DNA of 64,000 nt. It comes from Euclidia mi (Eukaryota; Arthropoda; Insecta; Lepidoptera; Erebidae). Location of the stretch: assembly GCA_944739405.2 (NCBI GenBank), contig OX123196.2, forward strand, positions 55,032,196-55,096,195. Direction: 5' to 3'. Positions 56,988 through 64,000 of the stretch are shown here, one piece after another (the first letter of the stretch is position 1; each line of letters opens with the position of its first letter). The notes beneath the pieces were generated by a model. It was not told the origin of the DNA. It made no database searches and saw only the letters and a list, made by a program, of their open reading frames with translations. The position numbers and the translations under genes were made by a program.

Positions 56988-58030
56988 ATGTGGGTATGTA
57001 GGTCGGATTGTAAACAAAACATTTTTTATAATCATTTTGTATCTTGGTTTAGTATACCCGACATTCGTAGTGTTATTTATTATTCGTATTACAAATCTAT
57101 AGCTTTTAAGGGTCGAGTATCTTTCAAACAATATCTACCCAGCAAACCTGATAAGTATGGTATGAAAATTTGGTGGATCTGAGACAGTAAAACGTCATAT
57201 CTTGGAAAGGAAGGCACAGGGCGGGAAATGTGGTGTACAATGTTGTCAATCAGTTATGTGAACCAGATTTTAGAAGTAACAGAAATTTCACTTTTCATAA
57301 TTGTTTTACGAGTCTTGAAGTTGCAAAATCCTTGTCACAAAAAGGCCTAACAATAATGGGTACAATGAGAAAAATTAGGCTTGTGGCCTAATAGAACTCG
57401 TAATGTCGAAATGAATATTTTTGGATTTTCTAAAAATATTACATTGGTGTCATATGTGCCAAAGCAAAATCATGCTGTTATTTTCTTATCAACGATGCAT
57501 CACACAAATGAAATAGATGTAAATCATAAAAATAAATCGGAAGTAAATTTGTACTACAACTCTACTAAAACAGGTGTTGATACACTTGATCAGATGGTTC
57601 ATGAATATACAACTCGACGTAAAACCAACAGATGGCCGGTTACATTTTTCAAAATATTATGGATGTTGTTGGTATCGCGTCTTTTATTATATAAAAAAAT
57701 GTGCACCCTTTTCGTTTTTTTTTTTTTTTTTTTTAAAATATAAAAAAAATCATTTTTCTACGAGAAATTATTACGGATTTAGTAAATCCTAACATACGGA
57801 GGCGAAGCAAAAAAGGTTTAACAAGTTTTCTCCTAGCAGCTATACAAGATGTGGTAGGATCAACTGAATCATCTTCTCAGTTATCTGAACCTGCAGTAAA
57901 AAGAAAAAAGCGCTGTCACATATGTCCTTCAAAAATATCTAGGGCCTCAAAACAGTGCTGTGACAAGTGCAATCGCAACGTTTGCGCAGAACACTCAGTA
58001 AAAAAAAATATTTGCAAAAAGTATCTGTAA
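56988..58030 (+). pseudogene. piggyBac transposase, broken
   Basis: Pieces in order are: 'AFKGRVSFKQYLPSKPDKYG' and MKIWWI (56988-57180) then a stop; a frame-shifted link with LGKEGTGRE and KSLSQKGLT-like text; 'LWPNRTRNVEMNIFGFSKN' to TGVDTLDQM (the last catalytic-Asp block) and 'YTTRRKTNRWPVTFFKIL' (57381-57700). A ~20-nt T run at 57715-57734 breaks the frame. The last piece (57758-58030) is 'LREIITDLVNPNIRRRSKKG' and the Cys-rich domain CHICPSKISRASKQCCDKC with CAEHS, ending in a stop. About the first half of the usual ~570-residue protein is missing. Confidence 0.82.
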
Positions 58031-58344
58031 ATAACTTTTTTTACCAGACTTTGCTATCTTTTTGTAATTAATGTTTGTACTTATAAGGTTATTGTTCAAG
58101 TCAAATAAAGAATTAAAAATATTTTGATGAAATATGTCCTTCAAAAATATCTAGGGCCTCAAAACAGTGCTATGATAAGTGCAATCGCAACGTTTGCGCA
58201 GAACACTCAGTAAAAAAAAATATTTGCAAAAAGTATCTGTAAATAACTTTTTTTACCGGACTTTGCTATCTTTTTGTAATTAATGTTTGTACTTATAAGG
58301 TTATTGTTCAAGTCAAATAAAGAATTAAAAAGATTTTGATGAAA
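57921..58344 (+). repeat. 212-bp tandem duplication of the piggyBac 3' end
   Basis: Copies 57921-58132 and 58133-58344 differ at only a few bases (e.g. GTGCTGTGACAAG against GTGCTATGATAAG). Each carries the end of the Cys-rich domain, the stop codon and an AATAAAG polyadenylation signal. Confidence 0.92.
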
Positions 58345-58682
58345 TTCTATTCACAATACCTTTATTTTCGTTTAAATACCATCTATTTTTTATAGCTGCC
58401 AACCCATTATACATATATGGTACCCACTCTAATTATTTTTGAAACTTGTAGGTATTCGTTTTACTTAGATGCCGCATTAAATACATGCCTTTATAAAACA
58501 TGTCTACCAACGAGGTCCTCATTCATCTCAAAGAGGAGATGTGAAAGCGTATCTTTTAGAAACCTCATAAACACTAATTGGAAGTTCACACTTTGGCAAG
58601 GCTTCCTTACACACTTCAACACGCAGTATAACTGTACGTCTTACAAGACATACCTATGTATGTACAGACCCGCCCACCCTTA
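58345..58682. other. No gene seen
   Basis: AT-rich DNA where a piggyBac 3' terminal repeat would be expected; I do not see one. Confidence 0.4.
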
Positions 58683-59612
58683 CCGGTGGCATAGCGAGAG
58701 TGTAAACGACTGCTACGCCGAAGGTTGCGGGTTCGAATCCCGCTCAAATTAAACTTTTCGCGGTCCCCGGAGAATAAAATGATAACTGCCATTGTCTTAG
58801 TTTTCGTGTTATGTCATTTTTGGGATCTGTGGGTGCTTATACATCTGCTCAATTTTTTTCCTAATTTTTATACAGTTATTTACGAATTTACAAAATATTA
58901 CAATAGTATTCAAAGATTTAAAACAAGTTTTAAATTACGAAAATAAAGTGTTAATATAGTATTATCAAAATTTATTCCCACTTGTTAGTATGACAAACAG
59001 TCATAGAATTATGTTCTAATGAAAAAAAGGGACTAGATAATGATAAATGTAGTTTTCATTTTGTTCTCGTTCAAAAACATCCAGTAGCTCTGTATAAGAC
59101 GTAATTGTAATATTACTGTTATGGATTTGAAAAATGATAAGTGAAGAGTACAATATTTGATTCTGGTAAGGCTGTACGGAGAATAAAATGATAATCGCCG
59201 TTAAACAACTTAGATGATGGCTAATTTTGACTAACCTTTTATTTTTGAAATAATATCTCTATTTTGATAATAAGGCGTATTTCACTAAAATATTTAGAAT
59301 AAACAAAAAATAACCTTCTTTACAAGCTTACAATCATCTATCTACGTCCAGTGTTTAAGGAGCAATCGACGAAAACATGTTTTTTATTTGTCCTGTAAAG
59401 TTGCATTTTTGTACTTATCATTTTATTCTTCGGGGACGGCGTATTGTGCGCGTGAACATGGATGTTTATCTTGATCTGGGTGTTTCTATGTACCTATGTA
59501 TAATATGTATGTATTTACAAAAAATAAGTATATACCATTATCTAGTACCCATAGTACAAGCTCTGCTTAGTTTCAGACTACATGATGTTGCGTGTATGTG
59601 CTAGAATATTAT
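58683..59612 (+). repeat. SINE split by an insertion
   Basis: The head (58683-58758) has ATAGCGAGAGTGTAAACGAC and GTTGCGGGTTCGAATCCCGC (B box). The body resumes at 59442 with 'gtgaacatggatgtttatct', GTATTTACAAAAAATAAGT and the 'ctagtacccatagtacaagc' tail. It is the same family as 39078 and 50333. A 683-bp element separates the halves. Confidence 0.85.
58759..59441. mobile_element. 683-bp terminal-inverted-repeat element inserted in the SINE
   Basis: The left end is CGCGGTCCCCGGAGAATAAA and then ATGATAA; the right end is its inverse, CGCCGTCCCCGAAGAATAAA and ATGATAA read on minus. A third copy, CGGAGAATAAAATGATAA, lies inside near 59175. There is no transposase; the longest frame has no domain. 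The target duplication is uncertain (flanks TTTT / TATT). The superfamily is unassigned. Confidence 0.75.
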
Positions 59613-60389
59613 ACAAATTATAAAATGAAGTTTTCTTTTCGTCCTGTCGTCGTCTGTATAAACGCGATAAACACATTAGTATGTGTTCGGTAGTCCGAAC
59701 AGATTTTATACGGTTTTCAGCAGTAGATACGATAAATCTTGAAGAAGGTTTCGGTGTATAATTCACGTGGGCGGAGCAGTGGGCTAAGTCTAGTAGGTAC
59801 GGTCGAACAACTTCCCGCTAGACCACATAAGGGCGAGAATTGCTCAGCAAGACATCGTCGCTTCCAGTGCTACTTTACACACACATTGACACTCGTATAC
59901 AAAACCAGTTTCTAGTGTGTCCCGACTCTATGAGCGAGCCAAGGGATTTTTTTTCAAACTGGTCCACCGCCGACTTGTTTGATTTTACATAATGTAGAAC
60001 ACACACATACGTACTTGTACAGATGTACTCGCACTGATGTCGATTACAGTCGCTCGACTGTGTAATTAGCATTCTACGAAATTGCTTCGCACCACATACC
60101 CGTCAATGTGTTGTGTCAACTATCAGGTGTTGTCTCAATTGTATCGCCTACCGATATGCATCACCGATTGTCCTGTTCATCGTTGCCATCCGTTTCAGCT
60201 GTCCTGGTTCAGTGTCCTTAACGTAACTTAAAGTTGGTCCTCGTTGAATCTAAATGTCTTTCTCAGATGCAAAGATATATATTTAGATATACATATGTTC
60301 CAAATAAAGGTAGTTGACCATCTTGACTTATTTTTCTTCTGATTGATAAGAATTATATAAACAGTGACACCAACTTGCTTGGCCAAACA
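59613..60389. other. No gene seen
   Basis: Ordinary DNA, moderately AT-rich, with no recognisable feature. Confidence 0.4.
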
Positions 60390-60443
60390 AAAAGTTATGC
60401 AAGTGTAGGTACACTATTGTGTATCTACACTTGCATAACTTTT
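60390..60443. repeat. Near-perfect hairpin, 25-bp arms, TATT loop
   Basis: Arms begin AAAAGTTATGCAAGTGTAGG and pair with one G/T mismatch. The 4-nt loop is TATT. It ends 16 bp before the next hairpin. Confidence 0.93.
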
Positions 60444-60459
60444 AGGGTATATCTTTTTT

Positions 60460-60523
60460 AAGGTAGATGGCGCTACCAGTAGTGTTAGATATTTCTAACA
60501 CTACTGGTAGCGCCATCTACCTT
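60460..60523. repeat. Perfect hairpin, 30-bp arms, TATT loop
   Basis: The left arm starts AAGGTAGATGGCGCTACCAG and ends GTTAGA; the right arm is its exact reverse complement. The loop is TATT, the same as in the hairpin 16 bp upstream. Confidence 0.95.
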
Positions 60524-60539
60524 TCCATCGAGAATTAAT

Positions 60540-60771
60540 CATATCAACGTCAATCGTTCCACGCTTGCTCGTCCAATGCGAGCGATCCTTTTGTCTCTTT
60601 CGCTCCCCTCCCAAGGCACGCCTACGAACAGTCTAGAATAATCCGTGTCGCGACGAAGACCGCACCGTACCGCACTGAACCGCACCACCATATTTTTTAC
60701 CGCTCCCGCTTTATACCAAAAACTCAACAAACCGCCCGCGAGTTAAGTGATTTGTGTAGTGGAGTGATTCA
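60540..60771 (+). promoter_or_regulatory. Candidate TATA promoter
   Basis: The region is GC-richer than its surroundings, with CCAAT (GTCCAATGCG), pyrimidine-rich TCTCTTTCGCTCCCCTCCC and CTTTATACCAA near 60709. A start site about 30 bp later would lie near 'cgcgagttaagtgattt'. It precedes the small frame at 60772. Confidence 0.25.
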
Positions 60772-60906
60772 ATGCAGCTTCAGGATTCTCGAAGACACCA
60801 GCCCGTCCAGCATACGCACCACGAGAAAATTATCTCTACACGTTTACTCGTGTTTATGACGATTATCTCTATTAACTCGCTGACTCTAACATGGTTACAC
60901 ACATGA
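60772..60906 (+). CDS. Small 44-aa open frame, unknown
   Basis: The first ATG after the promoter-like block opens a frame MQLQDSRRHQPVQHTHHEKI followed by a hydrophobic half (LLVFMTIISINSLTLTWL) and a stop at 60904-60906. It could be a type-II-like small membrane protein, the start of a spliced gene, or chance. I do not recognise it. Confidence 0.15.
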   Translation: MQLQDSRRHQPVQHTHHEKIISTRLLVFMTIISINSLTLTWLHT

Positions 60907-61149
60907 TTCGACTCGTTATGTCAAATGTAGCTATAATAGTCGTTTTTACTTATCTGTGGCATTTCTCTCGACGAATCCTAACATGACGGCCCAATATTAC
61001 TCGAATATGATAAATTTTGACAACTAAAATAGTAATAATAGTCGTCATGCTTTCATACGACGAGAACTACACGAGCAACTAAAATTATTTCTTTAAAACA
61101 ACAAAGAAAATGGCAGTACCTTATTATAATTATTTAATAACCTTATATG

Positions 61150-61336
61150 CATAAATGAAGGGCGCCACGCGAGAAAAGTGCAAAGAAAGCGAATTAGGGA
61201 TCTCTGGGACGCTTTTACGTTGAACGACAGAGAATTCCAGTTGCTTTGGCGTATATCTAAACCAATGGCTCTGTTTCTCATAGAAAGGCTTGCCACGGAT
61301 CTCGAGCCTCATTCAGATGTCTTGCCTGTCTATTTA
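61150..61336 (+). CDS. Second HARBI1-like N-terminal exon or relic
   Basis: The open segment reads 'RKVQRKRIRDLWDAFTLNDR', EFQLLWRISKPMALFLIERL, then ATDLEPHSDVLPVYLK. The pattern (basic lead, L-DREF---WR-SK---L-ERL--DLEP, LPV) fits the start of PIF/Harbinger nucleases. It stops at AAAG|GCAAGT, a possible GC-type donor; with no splice the frame ends at TAA three codons later. The start is unclear: a 15-codon ATG frame at 61110 is in a different phase. It differs in sequence from the exon at 45635, so they are not recent copies. Confidence 0.4.
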
Positions 61337-61640
61337 AAGGCAAGTTAATATCATTATTATCGAAGCTGCGCATTGGACCTCATTCTTATTCAACACAGTA
61401 ACAATTGTTAATACTTTGTAGGTATTGACATCAGTTTTGAATTAAAACTAGGTAGGTATCTCCGATATAAAAATGTACTCTGTGGGTAGGTAATCAACTT
61501 TTCAATTAAACAATACATACAAATTACAAATGTCAAATAGTACTTAATATGATAAACTATAGAGGTGGATACAAGTCTTTTGAGCCATTTGAGCACAAAT
61601 TGAATGAACTAAACCGGTGTGGTCACATTAATAAATGCCG
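61337..61640. other. No gene seen
   Basis: AT-rich DNA between the HARBI1-like exon and the BEL element; intron of the former if that is a real gene. Confidence 0.35.
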
Positions 61641-62133
61641 TAATTGACATTCTATGTTTCAAAGGGCAACATCGGTTACTCGTGCAACGAGAGCGAATTC
61701 TTCGACGTGAAGCTTGTCTATCGTGGCGCGCATGTTAAAGAAAACGAGATATTAACCGATAACGACAATATTTCTTCATTCACGCGTGTGATATCTCGTG
61801 GTGCGTATCCTAGGCGGGCAAGAGGCTGCCATTTGCAAGGAAAGAGGACTGACGTACAAGGTAAGGCGTGTTCCCACACCCCGTCTATTCGTCTCCTATC
61901 CTTTCCATGATCCCATTTACATTCACTTCCTCATTTCCTAGTCGATAAGAACCCAAATCCTACAGTCCACCATATTAATAGTTTTCCCAAATCGACTAGG
62001 AACATTCGGTTCGCCGAAAAATTTTTTGGCGCCCACGACGTGGGCTTTAAAGTGTTGCCTACTTAGGTAAAATAATAGGTACTTTAGGTATTCTTATTTT
62101 GTTTCGGTCTCATTAGCTTTTACTTACGTAAGC

Positions 62134-64000
62134 ATGTCACAACAAAAGAAGTCACGCGTGTCGGAAGACAAAGAGATGACAATCTTAGAAGCAAAACGCA
62201 ATATTTTATTTGAGCGTATTCAAAACATTTACGAGCGCTCAAAGACCGCCGCCGCTTCTGACAGTAATAGGGAGTCATTTCTCAGTTATTGTATGACAGT
62301 AGATAGTAGTGATGGATATATTAGCATTCACATTAATTTTAGCATGCGAATTTTTATTTAGCATTTAGCATATGAAATATTGTTGCCAAATTTCGTGAAT
62401 TGTGAATTCATCGTTTCGTGCGCGATTCGGTTCGTTTATATTTTTTTGCTAACGCGGGAAACGCGTTCTCTGTCTCGTCCACGGGAATACTCAATATATC
62501 CGTTTCACCTGACACGACAAGTGAAATTATTAGCAAATGGTGCGAATGCGAAGGATGATGATAAGCAATGATTATATTATTATCTTTGATTTACTCGTAT
62601 TTAAGGTCGTATATTGAGTGAATGCGTGTGAATGTTTGTTTAGGTAATAATAATCTGTGTAACACGCGTTTGGCGCGCTTCGTGTTCGTATTAGGTCAAA
62701 GTTTAGTATGAATTGGCACATAATATAATAGTGAGTTTTGTTTAGGTATTTGATAAACTTTCTTTCGTCTAATATTTATTGTTGTACTTATAATTGATAA
62801 TAATATGAACTAATTATATAAGTACCTGTAAATAGGTACCTACATACTAAATAATACACCAGTTTCTATATTTTACTGTCAGTCCCAAATCTAGATACAA
62901 GTAGTTAATTAGCAAGTATGACAGAAGGTCCTTAAAGTTGTTAATGTTGTTATGTTTATATTATTCTTGAATTTTAATTATCATTATCTTACTTAGGTAC
63001 CTACATAAAATGCATACATACATATGCAAGAGTCTTTCTTAAGCGAACGCGCTTTTTAATTCGCATATTAATAAGTTTCACACTTCACATACAACATTAT
63101 TATTAATCATCGTTATAATTAGCAAATAGCATAGCAATAGCGTTTAGCATGTTAAGAGTCACGAATTCGCATGCTAATGAAATTAATGCGAAATCGCATT
63201 AATTGCCATCACTAGTAGATAGTATTCGAACAGATTTTCATAAGTTTTTAGACGATTATTACGCAAGATTGCTTTCTACTAATCCTGATGAAAAACCGAA
63301 TTATCAGGCGTACACCTCATTCGAAGATCTTTATTGTATCATTAAGCGAATACAGTCACAATTGGAGGGTAAATATTCGGCACAGCCCGTCTCAGTGGCT
63401 CGCACGCCGAGATTACCGCCAATCGAGATTATGTCGTTTGACGGAGATATACGAAATTGGCCGTTATTCTATGCGAGTTTTAAGTCCACAGTGCACGATA
63501 ATGGTTCTCTGACAGATGCTGACAGGTTGTACTATTTAATAGGTAAACTGTCACCGAAGGCCCAGTCCGTATTTGCAGGCGTCACACCCAGTGCTGAGAA
63601 TTATCAGGTCATATTTCAGTCACTACTTGATAGATATCAAGACACTCGCGTCCTAGCGTCTACCTAATTTGATCAAGCTTTAAATCTTAAACTGTCCGGC
63701 AACGCGTCTGTCGCGAATTTCCAGCTGTTTATAGATAACTTCGTAACCGCGGTTAATTCTCTTAGAAACTTGAAATTAGAAGATCTTTCCGACTTTATGT
63801 TGCTTCAACTCGCTTTAAAAAAAGTTTAACACTGAAACAATTCGTGCTTTCGAGATGACGGAACGCAATAATAAAATACCTACACTAGATAGTTTTATTT
63901 CGTTCATCAAAGATCAGTGTCGAATATATCATAATACGCAGTCTAGTTCACCTAGCCCGTCTAATACTAACAGCAGCAAACAAAGGTCGAATAAAGCGCG
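62134..64000 (+). pseudogene. BEL/Pao gag, split and broken
   Basis: It starts MSQQKKSRVSEDKEMTILEA, 90 bp after the primer-binding site. The coding sequence reaches 'SFLSYCMTVDS' at about 62305 and resumes at 63215 with 'IRTDFHKFLDDYY'; removing the inserted element and one copy of its target duplication restores the frame. The DUF1759-type capsid region follows: 'LPPIEIMSFDGDIRNWPLFY', 'LSPKAQSVFAGVTP', 'YQVIFQSLLDRYQDTRV'. A TAA at 63665-63667 and a one-base shift in an A run at 63819-63825 break the rest. The last visible part is Ser/Asn/Gln-rich, before the zinc knuckles expected beyond the window. Confidence 0.85.
62307..63214. mobile_element. 908-bp non-autonomous hAT-type element in gag
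   Basis: The ends are TAGTGATGG...CCATCACTA, and both sides carry the 8-bp sequence GTAGATAG (62299-62306, 63215-63222). An 8-bp target duplication with a TAGTGATGG-type end is the hAT signature. Subterminal TTAGCAT/GCATGCGAATT motifs recur at both ends. It encodes no transposase. Confidence 0.9.

Larger units (their letters stand above)
56756..58344 (+). mobile_element. piggyBac-family element remnant
   Basis: The left end is CCCTTAACAACCCACAAGTG directly after TTAA (56752-56755), which is how piggyBac elements begin. CCCACAAGTG recurs inside at 56946-56957 as a subterminal repeat. Transposase pieces follow to 58030. The right terminal repeat is not found; instead the last 212 bp are duplicated in tandem. 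The 5' half of the transposase is deleted. Confidence 0.75.
61641..64000 (+). mobile_element. BEL/Pao retrotransposon, 5' part, runs off the window
   Basis: A primer-binding site TGGCGCCCACGACGTGGG at 62027-62044 marks the end of the 5' LTR; this TGGCGCCC form is usual in BEL/Pao. The LTR start cannot be set without the 3' LTR, which lies outside. Gag begins at 62134 and continues to the window end; pol must follow beyond 64000. The gag is split by a hAT-type element. Confidence 0.8.

Noticed and set aside
60390..60523. Pair of microRNA precursors
   Set aside because: Arms are perfectly or almost perfectly paired with 4-nt loops. Animal microRNA precursors have larger loops and bulged stems; fold-back copies fit better.
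1..64000. CRISPR arrays, prokaryotic operons, defence or biosynthetic gene systems
   Set aside because: No regularly spaced repeats with unique spacers, no bacterial gene organisation and no clustered enzymes; the content is eukaryotic repeat DNA.

Overview
The window looks like a piece of a lepidopteran (moth or butterfly) nuclear genome. It is AT-rich, has no operon structure or prokaryotic genes, and is packed with repeat types characteristic of Lepidoptera: tRNA-derived SINEs, RTE- and R1-like LINE 3' ends, BEL/Pao and env-bearing gypsy retroelements, Penelope, piggyBac, hAT and Tc1/mariner remnants. The species cannot be named from the sequence. Nothing here is an intact host protein-coding gene. 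The host candidates are isolated exons: a THAP-domain exon at 23.1-23.3 kb and two HARBI1-like exons at 45.6 and 61.2 kb, any of which may be transposon relics, plus a few promoter-like segments.

Layout. 0-3 kb is anonymous AT-rich DNA with an RTE fragment and an internally deleted mariner-like element with TA target sites (2316-2998). 3.3-8.3 kb is a 5-kb unit bounded by ~435-bp direct terminal repeats and a 4-bp target duplication. Its interior has no coding capacity but carries a tandem array near the left repeat. 9.5-14.5 kb is a nearly full-length jockey-superfamily (CR1/L2-like) LINE with ORF1 and ORF2, killed by an insertion, a D-to-Y change in the endonuclease SDH motif and loss of one Asp of the RT YADD box. 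15-24 kb holds SINEs, a GC-rich R1-type repeat, a Penelope remnant, a MITE, a perfect 40-bp palindrome and the THAP exon. 24.7-31.8 kb is a complete but decayed errantivirus (gypsy with env) on the minus strand with 268-bp LTRs. 32-39.5 kb is SINE and LINE debris. 39.8-45.6 kb is a BEL/Pao element on the minus strand whose 5' LTR is missing where it abuts the HARBI1-like exon. 49-53 kb contains SINEs and a 5'-truncated jockey-like LINE with a second copy fused to its tail. 56.7-58.3 kb is a piggyBac remnant. 58.7-59.6 kb is a SINE split by a 683-bp terminal-inverted-repeat element. 60.4-60.5 kb has two adjacent near-perfect hairpins. 61.6-64 kb is the 5' part of a second BEL/Pao element whose gag is split by a 908-bp hAT-type element with an exact 8-bp target duplication; it runs off the window.

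How the parts work together: they mostly do not. The window records successive, nested insertions and decay. The points of real interest are the non-coding LTR-bounded unit, the recurrent inverted repeats with 4-nt spacers (23.8, 56.4 and twice at 60.4 kb), the precisely datable nestings, and the isolated exons with good splice sites. I found no convincing new multi-gene system.
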